Below are positions 1-6,235 of a stretch of DNA of 10,546 nt, piece by piece. Both the position numbers and the translations under genes were made by a program. Each line of letters starts with the position of its first letter. The stretch's first letter is position 1. The DNA is from Aquificota bacterium (GTDB lineage: Bacteria; Aquificota; Aquificia; Aquificales; Aquificaceae): NCBI GenBank assembly GCA_013153455.1, contig JAADEK010000022.1:1-10546 (forward strand), in the 5' to 3' direction. The notes beneath the pieces were generated by a model. That model was not told the origin of the DNA and did no database searches. It worked only from the letters and a program-made list of their open reading frames with translations.

Positions 1-39
1 TCCTCAACCGATATTGTTATCCTTTCTACCATTAAATTG

Positions 40-64
40 TTATGTTATGATGTGCATAACATAA
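40..64. promoter_or_regulatory. Perfect inverted repeat upstream of ligA, possible operator
   Basis: Arms TTATGTTATG (40-49) and CATAACATAA (55-64) are exact reverse complements separated by 5 nt (ATGTG). Each arm is itself a tandem of a 5-mer, so the site reads as two nested half-sites. No T-run follows in either direction, so a terminator is unlikely and a dimeric regulator site is more plausible. The rest of 1-107 is AT-rich and I see no gene in it. A weak -10-like TTAAAT lies at 94-99, just before the ligA start, but no convincing -35 was found. The site could serve ligA or a gene to the left of the window. The regulator is unknown; it does not match a classic CRP or FNR consensus. Confidence 0.5.
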
Positions 65-107
65 GTCAAGTTTCAAAAACAACTATCTTATTCTTAAATT
101 AAAACTT

Positions 108-2261
108 ATGTATACCCCCGAGCAGGAGAAACAGCTTCAGGAAAAGACGAGGGAGCTTCTTTCAAAGCTGGACCAGATAAAGCAAGCGAGCAGGCAAGAG
201 GCGGAAAAGCTCGTCAAAGAGCTCAGGGACGTTATCAGGTATCACGATTACAAGTATTACGTTCAGGCAAGCCCCGTTATAACCGACTACGACTACGACA
301 GGCTCTTTCGTGCGCTTAAAGAGCTTGAGCGCAAATACCCCGACCTAATCACGCCCGATAGCCCGACCCAGAGGGTGGCGAGCGAGATAACCGGGGAATT
401 TCCCACCGTAAAACACTACACCCCCATGCTCTCCCTTGACAACGCCTACACCGAAGAGGAGCTGAGGGAGTTTGACAGGAGGGTAAAACAACTTACCGGG
501 CTTGAGCGCGTTGAGTATGCGGTTGAGCCAAAGCTGGACGGTGCGGGTATAGCGCTCGTCTACAAGGACGACCTCTTTGTCCGAGGAGCTACCCGCGGGG
601 ACGGCATATACGGTGAAGACATCACACAAAACCTAAAAACCATAAGAACGATACCCCTCAGGGCTGAGTTCTCACGCTACGGTATAAACCTCGCGGAAAT
701 ACGGGGAGAAGTGGTTATAAGCAAGGAAGAGTTTAAGAAACTAAACCAAGAGCGCATAGAGCAAGGACTCCCCCCCTTCGCAAACCCGAGAAACGCAGCA
801 GCGGGCTCAATCAGACAAAAAGACCCCAAAGAGGTGGCAAAGAGAAAACTTGAAGCGATAGTCTACCAACTCTCATACGTAGAGCCACCCGAAAAAGACC
901 CCGAAACGCACTACGAATCAATAAAGATGCTTGACTCACTCGGATTTAAAACACTCCTCAAGGACATGAAAGTCTGCAAGGACATAGACGAAGTCATAGA
1001 ATACTGCAAAGAGTGGGAAGAAAAAAGAGACCAATACCCCTACGAAATAGACGGAATGGTCGTAAAGGTAAACAACAGGAGACTCTACCCGAAACTCGGT
1101 TACACATCACACCATCCCCGCTGGGCTATAGCCTACAAGTTCAAACCGAGAAGAGCGGTCACCGTCCTTGAGGACGTAGTCTTTCAAGTCGGAAGAACGG
1201 GAACCATAACACCCGTAGGGAAACTAAAACCCGTCCAAGTTGGCGGGGTCACCGTCTCCTCGGTCTCACTCTTTAACGAAGACTTCATAAAGGAAAAAGA
1301 CATACGCATAGGCGACAAAGTAGTCGTTGAGAGAGCGGGAGACGTCATACCCTACATAGCCCAAGTCCTGAAAGAAGAAAGAACGGGAGAAGAGAAACCC
1401 ATAGAATTCCCGAAAGAGTGCCCCTCGTGCGGTTCAAAACTCGTAAAACTACCCGACGAAGTAGCATACAGGTGCATAAACATAGCCTGCCCCGCTCAGG
1501 CGGTTCTCAGACTAAAACACTGGGCTTCGCGTGAAGCGATGGACATAAGGGGACTCGGGGACGCGACCGTAAAACTACTATACGAAAAAGGACTCGTAAA
1601 AGACGTCGGAGACCTTTACTACCTAAAACCCGCGGATATACTCCGCCTCCCGGGCTTCGGTGAAAAATCCGCTATGAACCTCATAAAAGCCATACAAGAG
1701 AGCAAGAAAAGACCCCTCGACAGGGTCATATACGGGCTCGGGATAAGGTATGTAGGCTCAACGACCGCGAAAAAACTCGCGCAGGTCGTAAACAGCGTAT
1801 GGGAACTGAAAGACATGCCCTTAGAAAAACTCATGAAGATAGAAGGCATAGGGTATAAAGTCGCCAGAAGCATAAAAGAGTTCTTCTCAAGGGAAGAAAA
1901 CATAAACGTCCTCAAAAAACTACAAGAAGCGGGCGTCCAACTCGTAAAAAAAGCGGTAGAAAAAATCTCCGACGTCCTGAAAGGAAAAACGTTCGTCTTC
2001 ACCGGAACCCTTGATTGCTGTCCGAGGGAAAAAGCGGGAGAGATAGTTGAGATGCTCGGGGGCAAATTCTCAAACACCGTAACCTCAAAAACCGACTACC
2101 TAGTCGTCGGGAAAGAACCCGGAAGGACGAAACTCCAAAAAGCCCAAAAACTCGGCGTAAAAACCATAACCGAGGAAGAGTTCCTGAACATGATAAAAGA
2201 CCACGTTGACATAGAAAAACTCAAAAAAGAAGAAAAGAAGGAGGAAAAGAAACTATTTTGA
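108..2261 (+). CDS. ligA: NAD+-dependent DNA ligase LigA
   Basis: The enzyme seals nicks in duplex DNA using NAD+ as adenylate donor, acting in replication and repair in the cytoplasm. At 717 aa it is somewhat longer than the roughly 670 aa typical of the family. Domain Ia near residues 35-65 carries the H-x-x-Y-Y NMN-binding region. The adenylated lysine is K142 in the KLDG motif (142-145), within a nucleotidyltransferase domain to about 345. An OB-fold follows, then a four-Cys zinc finger (C438, C441, C456, C461), helix-hairpin-helix repeats (about 475-600) and a C-terminal BRCT domain (about 622-700). The last 17 residues are a Lys/Glu-rich tail that accounts for part of the extra length. 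The ATG at 108 has no Shine-Dalgarno sequence, but the family's N-terminal helix begins here and no better start is seen. The stop overlaps the opposing gene's stop by 9 bp. Codon choice changes along the gene. Confidence 0.98.
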   Translation: MYTPEQEKQLQEKTRELLSKLDQIKQASRQEAEKLVKELRDVIRYHDYKYYVQASPVITDYDYDRLFRALKELERKYPDLITPDSPTQRVASEITGEFPTVKHYTPMLSLDNAYTEEELREFDRRVKQLTGLERVEYAVEPKLDGAGIALVYKDDLFVRGATRGDGIYGEDITQNLKTIRTIPLRAEFSRYGINLAEIRGEVVISKEEFKKLNQERIEQGLPPFANPRNAAAGSIRQKDPKEVAKRKLEAIVYQLSYVEPPEKDPETHYESIKMLDSLGFKTLLKDMKVCKDIDEVIEYCKEWEEKRDQYPYEIDGMVVKVNNRRLYPKLGYTSHHPRWAIAYKFKPRRAVTVLEDVVFQVGRTGTITPVGKLKPVQVGGVTVSSVSLFNEDFIKEKDIRIGDKVVVERAGDVIPYIAQVLKEERTGEEKPIEFPKECPSCGSKLVKLPDEVAYRCINIACPAQAVLRLKHWASREAMDIRGLGDATVKLLYEKGLVKDVGDLYYLKPADILRLPGFGEKSAMNLIKAIQESKKRPLDRVIYGLGIRYVGSTTAKKLAQVVNSVWELKDMPLEKLMKIEGIGYKVARSIKEFFSREENINVLKKLQEAGVQLVKKAVEKISDVLKGKTFVFTGTLDCCPREKAGEIVEMLGGKFSNTVTSKTDYLVVGKEPGRTKLQKAQKLGVKTITEEEFLNMIKDHVDIEKLKKEEKKEEKKLF

Positions 2262-2675
2262 AACCCTCCTCTCTTTCTCAAAACCGAAAAGCTCCCTCAG
2301 CTCCCTCTCTATCCTCTCAAGAATCTCCCTGTATTCGGTGGGCGTATGCCTCACCGGCTCGTCTATGTGGATATGCTCCCTTCTTTTGTGCGCTATCACA
2401 AACTCACACCTCTCCTTTGCCTCCGCGTCAAGTATCACAACAACGTCAAGGGAACGGTAAGGAATCTTCTTCAAAGACTTAGGATAAAGACCCCTTACGG
2501 GGTATCCCTTTTCCTTTAAAACTTCAATGACCCCTGACGGGGTGCTCTTTTCCGGCTCAACACCCGCGGAGAAAACCTCCGCGCGTATACCGGCGGAAGA
2601 AAGGAGCTTACGCGCAACCGCCTCCGCCATAAGCGCGCGAACCGCTCCCCTCTTACTTATAAAACCAATTTTCAT
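2253..2675 (-). CDS. ArsC/low-MW tyrosine phosphatase-fold protein, catalytic Cys absent
   Basis: This 140-aa protein has the layout of low-molecular-weight protein tyrosine phosphatases and thioredoxin-type arsenate reductases: a beta strand, a P-loop, a Met-Ala-Glu helix (16-18), an S-A-G segment (36-38), and a late I-D-E-P segment (104-107) at the usual position of the catalytic Asp-Pro motif. The family P-loop is C-x5-R. Here the Cys position is Ser7 (codon AGT), while R13 is kept and the following Ser is Ala14. C90 is the only cysteine left. Ordinary phosphatase or arsenate reductase chemistry is therefore unlikely, and it may be a binding or regulatory pseudoenzyme; that is inference. 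An upstream in-frame extension to 2792 exists, but it would lie antisense to the neighbouring zinc-ribbon gene and precedes the conserved first strand, so the ATG at 2675 was chosen. The 3' end overlaps ligA by 9 bp. Confidence 0.8.
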   Translation of the reverse strand: MKIGFISKRGAVRALMAEAVARKLLSSAGIRAEVFSAGVEPEKSTPSGVIEVLKEKGYPVRGLYPKSLKKIPYRSLDVVVILDAEAKERCEFVIAHKRREHIHIDEPVRHTPTEYREILERIERELRELFGFEKERRVSK

Positions 2676-2699
2676 AAAAACTTTTATATCATTAAACCT
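2676..2699. promoter_or_regulatory. 24-bp divergent start region with shared -10-like core
   Basis: Only 24 bp separate the ATGs of the pseudo-phosphatase (reverse) and the Trm112-like gene (forward). An AT-rich core at 2683-2690 reads as TATAAA on the reverse strand, 7 nt from that gene's ATG, and as TATATC on the forward strand, 9 nt from the other ATG. If these are -10 elements, both mRNAs would start at or within a few bases of the start codon. Neither start has a Shine-Dalgarno sequence. The -35 regions would lie inside the opposite coding sequences. This is pattern matching without mapped transcripts. Confidence 0.4.
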
Positions 2700-2888
2700 A
2701 TGCTGGAAAAAGAGCTCCTTGACATACTCGCGTGCCCGCGCTGTAAAAACCCCCTCACATACGACAAAAACAAGAACATACTCGTATGCCAAAAGTGCTC
2801 CGTATACTACGAGGTAAAAGAAGGGATACCCGTTCTTTTACCGGAAGAAGGAAAACCCCTCAACGAACCCAATCAATCAAAAACCTAA
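2700..2888 (+). CDS. Trm112-like zinc-ribbon protein (UPF0434/YcaR family)
   Basis: A 62-aa protein with the length and plan of the bacterial Trm112/UPF0434 family. It has an N-terminal L-L-x-I-L-A helix end, then C12-P-R-C15, a short hairpin, C30-Q-K-C33, and the family's closing G-I-P-V-L-L strand (42-47). The four cysteines should bind one zinc. In eukaryotes and archaea, Trm112 activates and stabilises methyltransferases acting on tRNA, rRNA and release factor. The role of the stand-alone bacterial members is not settled, so a partner methyltransferase is only inferred, and none is encoded nearby. The last 9-10 codons overlap the end of the convergent HAD gene by 29 bp. The ATG at 2700 has no Shine-Dalgarno sequence and is the only start consistent with the family N-terminus. 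Confidence 0.88.
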   Translation: MLEKELLDILACPRCKNPLTYDKNKNILVCQKCSVYYEVKEGIPVLLPEEGKPLNEPNQSKT

Positions 2889-3531
2889 GAAGCTCACCCT
2901 CATCGTCGGTCGCAAAAATCGCGGGAAGCTCCTCGTCCGAAACCTTCTTAAAGTGAACAAAACCCACGCGCTCCCCGTGCATACGGTTGTAGTCCCGAAC
3001 CATGCGCCAGTCCGCCCTGTTGTCCCCCACGTAAAGAGCCTCCCCCGCGGAGAGCTTCCCCATACACATCTCAAGCGGGTAAGGATGAGGTTTCCTCAGG
3101 GAGATATCCCCCACATCGTCGTCATCAACGACCGCATCAAAAAACTCCCAGAGGGAAAAACGCTCAAAGAGATAACTCAAGTCCCTCTTAGGTCTTCCCG
3201 TGACGATACCGAGCAAAACGCCCCTGTCTTTCAGCTCTTTAAAGAAATCCCGCCCGAGGATGAGCTTTTCCCTGTCCTTTAGTTCGTCGTAAAACGACTC
3301 AAAGACATCAACGAGCTCACCGTAAGGCGGTGGCTCTTTGCCCAGCTTCTTTATAAGCTCAAGGCTCACATCCCAGTCGTTGTTTATACCCCGTGAAAAC
3401 TTAAACTCCCTTATCTCCTCAAGGGGTAAAGAAATACCCGTAAAGTGCTCAACCGTCTTCTTTATGGCGTGGTGGTATGAATCCCTTACGTCAACGATAA
3501 CGCCGTCAACGTCAAATATAACCGCCCTCAT
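2860..3531 (-). CDS. HAD-superfamily hydrolase (phosphatase-like, subfamily IA)
   Basis: A 223-aa protein with all HAD motifs in order: motif I D7-x-D9-G-V (nucleophile and acid/base), motif II V-T111-G-R, motif III with K147 in R-K-P-H-P, and motif IV V-G-D170-x3-D174 for Mg2+. The helical cap lies between motifs I and II (about 15-95). The opening D-V-D-G-V-I-V-D-V with S-Y-x-x-A-I, and the G-I-N-N-D-W-D segment (48-54), recall a HAD subgroup found in archaea and thermophiles related to HisB-N or phosphoglycolate-phosphatase-like proteins. The substrate cannot be deduced. A small-molecule phosphomonoester is the likely class. The ATG overlaps the upstream LysR gene's stop in an ATGA arrangement, so translation is probably coupled. 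The 3' end overlaps the Trm112-like gene antisense by 29 bp. An acidic run (136-139) precedes motif III. Confidence 0.9.
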   Translation of the reverse strand: MRAVIFDVDGVIVDVRDSYHHAIKKTVEHFTGISLPLEEIREFKFSRGINNDWDVSLELIKKLGKEPPPYGELVDVFESFYDELKDREKLILGRDFFKELKDRGVLLGIVTGRPKRDLSYLFERFSLWEFFDAVVDDDDVGDISLRKPHPYPLEMCMGKLSAGEALYVGDNRADWRMVRDYNRMHGERVGFVHFKKVSDEELPAIFATDDEGELLRFLIDWVR

Positions 3532-4439
3532 ACGGTTATGTTTACCTCTTTCGTCTTCTCAAGGAGGAACTTTATGAAGTTGCTCGCGAGAAATGAAACG
3601 TGCCCGTCCTTTGGGTGTATGATGTGGAACTTCCTCTTTACGTCAAAGCCCTTTATCCTCACCGGTGCGAGGTTCCCGGACTTGAGCTCCCCGTTCAAGA
3701 GACCCTTTGAGAGAAAAGAACAACCGTATCCGGACTTAACTATCTGAATGATATTCCTACTGCTCGTGCTCTCTATCTTTATCTTCAGTTTATCAAAGTT
3801 TATACCAAGCTCCTCAAGCTTGTCCCTCACGAGCTTCCGCGTCCCGGAATGCGCTTCCCTCATAACGAGGTCAAGCTCGTAAAGCTCCTCGGGCTCTATC
3901 TCACCCCTCGTCGCGACCGGGTGCTCCGGGTATGTGAAGAACACGATTTCGTCCTCAAGGAAGGGTATGTCCGCGAACTTGTCCGAAGGTTGGCGCTCTA
4001 TTATACCCACGTTCAAGACTCCCGTTATGAGACCCTCCTCAACGTCGTGAGAGTTTCCCGTAAAGACCTTTATCTTTGAGCTCGGGAACTCCTTGTGAAA
4101 CTCCGCTATTATGCGCGGAACGATGAACTCGCTCGGTGTTGCGGAAAGACCCAAAAAGAGGGTATCTTTCAGGTCTTTCTTTATGCGAGCGATTTCCTCC
4201 ATAAGACCCTCGTAGCTGTTCAGAAGCATCTTCGCTATCTCGTATATACGTTTTCCCTCCTCCGTGAGCACCATCTTCCCGCCTTGACGCTGAAAGAGCT
4301 TCGCCCCCACGGTTCTCTCAAGAGCCTTTATCTGTTGCGTAACCGCGGGCTGTGTTATGTATAAAATCTCGGAAGCCTTTGAGAAACTCCCCAGCTCCGC
4401 GACGGTAACGAATGTCTTCAGCTTTGAGATATCAATCAT
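3528..4439 (-). CDS. LysR-family transcriptional regulator
   Basis: A 303-aa protein of typical LysR length. The N-terminal winged helix-turn-helix covers about residues 4-62, with the signature S-F-S-K-A-S-E-I-L followed by T-Q-P-A-V-T-Q-Q-I-K-A-L-E. A linker helix (about 62-90) leads into a periplasmic-binding-protein-like effector domain (about 90-300), which senses a small molecule and controls DNA binding as a tetramer. The overall look is of the CysB/CbbR side of the family, but effector and targets cannot be read from the sequence. The next gene, a HAD phosphatase, starts within its stop codon. A DsrE-family gene lies 73 bp upstream on the same strand, so regulation of sulfur metabolism is one possible guess, not evidence. 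The ATG at 4439 has no Shine-Dalgarno sequence. A T-N11-A palindrome lies just upstream. Confidence 0.95.
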   Translation of the reverse strand: MIDISKLKTFVTVAELGSFSKASEILYITQPAVTQQIKALERTVGAKLFQRQGGKMVLTEEGKRIYEIAKMLLNSYEGLMEEIARIKKDLKDTLFLGLSATPSEFIVPRIIAEFHKEFPSSKIKVFTGNSHDVEEGLITGVLNVGIIERQPSDKFADIPFLEDEIVFFTYPEHPVATRGEIEPEELYELDLVMREAHSGTRKLVRDKLEELGINFDKLKIKIESTSSRNIIQIVKSGYGCSFLSKGLLNGELKSGNLAPVRIKGFDVKRKFHIIHPKDGHVSFLASNFIKFLLEKTKEVNITV

Positions 4440-4461
4440 CCATAATAATTTTAATACACAG

Positions 4462-4476
4462 ATAAGAAGGAGTTAT
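4462..4476. promoter_or_regulatory. Candidate LysR-type box (T-N11-A) upstream of the LysR gene
   Basis: The 15-bp site has ATAA and TTAT arms around 7 nt (forward strand ATAAGAAGGAGTTAT) and contains the T-N11-A core typical of LysR binding sites. It lies 22 bp before the regulator's ATG, in the 73-bp gap after dsrE, where negative autoregulation is usual for this family. With short AT-rich arms, a chance match is quite possible. Confidence 0.35.
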
Positions 4477-4512
4477 GAGGCTTATTAAAAGGGATTAAAA
4501 AGAGGGGGAGGG

Positions 4513-4890
4513 TTACCAAGTGAGAACCCTTTTCGCGGAACCGAGTGAGGGCAGAGCCTGACTCGGTGTCATAAGGGGAACGTCAAAGGCGAGGTCTTCC
4601 TTTGTCATGCCGTTTAGCTCAAGAGACTGAAGGCATCCCACGAACTGAACACCGTTGTCAAGTGCGAGCTCCATAAAGTCCTTTATGGTGTTCCCTTCCT
4701 CCATCGGGCGTATACTCTCCGCGACACCCTTCTTAAGGAGGAGCGTCGCTGGACCCGTGAAATACATAACGACGTTCATATCCGCAGCCGCTGCGGTTGA
4801 AGCGAGGAAGAAAGCGGAAGGCAAACGCTTTGGATTCTCGGGACCCGTTATAAGTATGATAACGAGGTCCGCACCTTGCTCTTGGCTCAT
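4513..4890 (-). CDS. DsrE-family protein (sulfur-transfer-like)
   Basis: A 125-aa single-domain protein of the DsrE/DsrF/TusD fold. It has an N-terminal beta strand (V-I-I-L-I-T-G, about 10-16), an alanine-rich helix (about 25-37), a second strand V-V-M-Y-F-T (40-45), a lysine-rich helix, and a C-terminal segment with C86 in V-G-C-L-Q-S-L-E-L-N-G-M. C86 matches the conserved cysteine of the family pattern A-C-x-x-S-x-x-L-x-G, which in DsrE and TusD carries persulfide sulfur. Such stand-alone proteins are common in sulfur-oxidising thermophiles, but a role as sulfur carrier is inferred from family. A GTG at 4899 would add three residues, but it lies inside the Shine-Dalgarno sequence, so the ATG at 4890 is the start. 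It is the only gene here with a strong ribosome binding site. It may be co-transcribed with the LysR gene 73 bp downstream. Confidence 0.85.
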   Translation of the reverse strand: MSQEQGADLVIILITGPENPKRLPSAFFLASTAAAADMNVVMYFTGPATLLLKKGVAESIRPMEEGNTIKDFMELALDNGVQFVGCLQSLELNGMTKEDLAFDVPLMTPSQALPSLGSAKRVLTW

Positions 4891-4897
4891 CTTTCCC

Positions 4898-4903
4898 ACC
4901 TCC
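4898..4903 (-). promoter_or_regulatory. Strong Shine-Dalgarno sequence of dsrE-like gene
   Basis: The reverse strand reads GGAGGT, exactly 7 nt before the ATG at 4890. It overlaps the alternative GTG at 4899-4897, which rules that start out. This site decides the start codon and stands out because most other genes in the window have none. Confidence 0.85.
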
Positions 4904-4918
4904 TTTTATAAGGATTTT

Positions 4919-4947
4919 AGTATATTCAAAGCCCGAAGGGCTTTCAT
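4919..4947 (-). promoter_or_regulatory. Candidate sigma70-type promoter for the dsrE-like gene
   Basis: On the reverse strand, ATGAAA (4947-4942, 4/6 match to -35) and TATACT (4924-4919, -10) are separated by 17 nt. Transcription would begin near 4912, giving a leader of about 20 nt that contains the Shine-Dalgarno sequence. The spacer is largely the 17-bp palindrome. Prediction by eye only. Confidence 0.5.
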
Positions 4948-4953
4948 TAAAAT
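4925..4953 (+). promoter_or_regulatory. Candidate promoter for hemL giving a leaderless mRNA
   Basis: On the forward strand, TTCAAA (4925-4930, 4/6 match to -35) and TAAAAT (4948-4953, -10) are 17 nt apart. A start 6-7 nt downstream would fall at or next to the hemL ATG at 4961. That agrees with the lack of any Shine-Dalgarno sequence before hemL. It is interleaved with the opposing dsrE promoter. Confidence 0.4.
4928..4944. promoter_or_regulatory. 17-bp palindrome between divergent dsrE and hemL promoters
   Basis: Perfect 7-bp arms AAAGCCC (4928-4934) and GGGCTTT (4938-4944) flank GAA. The site overlaps the spacers of both predicted promoters, so one bound dimer could cover both. It could instead form an RNA hairpin if transcription starts further upstream. 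No U-tract follows on either strand, so it is not an intrinsic terminator. Confidence 0.5.
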
Positions 4954-4960
4954 AAACCGT

Positions 4961-6235
4961 ATGAAAAACGAAAAGCTATACAGGGAAGCGCTTGAGGTTA
5001 TGCCGGGGGGTGTGAACAGCCCCGTTCGCGCCTTTAAGGCGGTAGGAGCAAAACCGATATTCCTCGTAAAGGGGAGGCACTCGCGCGTCTGGGACGCGGA
5101 CGGCAACGAATACATAGACTTCCTCGCGTCTTGGGGCGCGCTCATCCTCGGGCATGCGCCGAAGAAGGTCGTAAAGGCGGTTCAGGAAGAAGCCCAAAAG
5201 GGGCTCTCGTTCGGTCTTACGAACCCTCACGAGATTACGCTCGCGCGCCTCGTCGTTGAGATGGTTCCCTCGGTGGAAAAGGTGAGGTTCGTAAACTCGG
5301 GAACCGAAGCGACGATGAGCGCGGTTCGCCTCGCGAGGGGGATAACGGGAAGAAAGCTCGTCGTGAAGTTTGACGGGTGCTATCACGGGCACTACGACAG
5401 CCTCCTCGTGAGCGCGGGCTCAGGCGTTGCTACCTTCGGGATTCCCGGAACCCCCGGCATACCGGAGGAGATAGCAAAGCTCACGCTCGTCCTTCCCTAC
5501 AACGACACTCAAGCCCTCAGGAAAGCCTTTGAGGAGCACGGGAAGGACATAGCGTGCGTCATAGTGGAGCCGGTCGCGGGGAACATGGGCGTAGTTCCCC
5601 CGAAAAAGGAATTTCTGAGAGCCATGAGGGAGCTTACGCGTGAGCACGGCTCCCTTTTGATATTTGACGAGGTCATCACGGGCTTTCGTCTCTCAAAGGG
5701 CGGAGCTCAGGAGCTTTTCGGTATAGAGCCCGACATAACTTGTCTCGGGAAGATACTCGGAGGGGGACTGCCCGTCGGCGCATACGGGGGAAGAAGGGAG
5801 ATAATGGAGAGGGTTGCTCCCGAGGGTGAGATATACCAAGCGGGAACCCTTTCGGGAAATCCGCTCGCAATGGTGAGCGGTTCGGAGACCCTGAAGGAGC
5901 TGAGGGATAAAGAACCCTACGATGAGCTTGAGAAAAAGACCGAAACCCTCGCAAAGGGGGTCTCGGATATACTCTCCGAAAAGGGGATACCCCACACGAT
6001 AAACAGGGTAGGGTCTATGATGACGGTCTTCTTCACGGAGGGTCCCGTCGTTGACTTTGAGAGCGCGAAGCGCTCCGATACGGAGCTTTTCGGCAGATTC
6101 TTCAGGGCGCTTCTCGGGAAGGGCGTCCTAATACCGCCTTCCCAGTTTGAGGCTTGGTTCCTCACAACCGCTCACGAGGAGGATGACATAAACCAAGCAC
6201 TTGAGCGCATAAGGGAAGCGGTAAAAGAGCTTTGA
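4961..6235 (+). CDS. hemL: Glutamate-1-semialdehyde 2,1-aminomutase HemL
   Basis: HemL converts glutamate-1-semialdehyde to 5-aminolevulinate using pyridoxamine/pyridoxal phosphate. It is the last step of the C5 pathway that feeds heme, siroheme and corrinoid synthesis in the cytoplasm. The 424-aa product matches the family's usual length of about 427. Visible landmarks are the opening P-G-G-V-N-S-P-V-R-A-F (15-25), N-S-G-T-E-A (112-117) in the phosphate-binding region, G-C-Y-H-G-H-Y-D (139-146), F-D-E-V-I-T-G-F-R (235-243), and the cofactor lysine K264 in L-G-K-I-L-G-G-G. Reading frame continues upstream to 4655, but that part is antisense to dsrE and lacks family sequence, so the ATG at 4961 is the start. 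No Shine-Dalgarno sequence is seen. The TGA overlaps the next ATG by one base. C5-pathway use fits Aquificales and most non-alphaproteobacteria. Confidence 0.98.
   Translation: MKNEKLYREALEVMPGGVNSPVRAFKAVGAKPIFLVKGRHSRVWDADGNEYIDFLASWGALILGHAPKKVVKAVQEEAQKGLSFGLTNPHEITLARLVVEMVPSVEKVRFVNSGTEATMSAVRLARGITGRKLVVKFDGCYHGHYDSLLVSAGSGVATFGIPGTPGIPEEIAKLTLVLPYNDTQALRKAFEEHGKDIACVIVEPVAGNMGVVPPKKEFLRAMRELTREHGSLLIFDEVITGFRLSKGGAQELFGIEPDITCLGKILGGGLPVGAYGGRREIMERVAPEGEIYQAGTLSGNPLAMVSGSETLKELRDKEPYDELEKKTETLAKGVSDILSEKGIPHTINRVGSMMTVFFTEGPVVDFESAKRSDTELFGRFFRALLGKGVLIPPSQFEAWFLTTAHEEDDINQALERIREAVKEL

Noticed and set aside
2676..2792. N-terminal extension of the phosphatase-fold protein
   Set aside because: It is antisense to the Trm112-like gene, and the conserved first beta strand begins at the ATG at 2675.
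4474..4497. Seven-codon forward peptide after AAGGAG between the LysR and dsrE-like genes
   Set aside because: The Shine-Dalgarno-like run is only 2 nt from the ATG, the peptide is trivial, and the same bases are better explained as part of a T-N11-A site.
4484..4512. Terminator after the dsrE-like gene
   Set aside because: There are two T-rich runs on the reverse strand but no stem precedes them.
4655..4960. N-terminal extension of the hemL reading frame
   Set aside because: It is the antisense of the dsrE-like gene, carries no family sequence, and HemL orthologues begin at the ATG at 4961.
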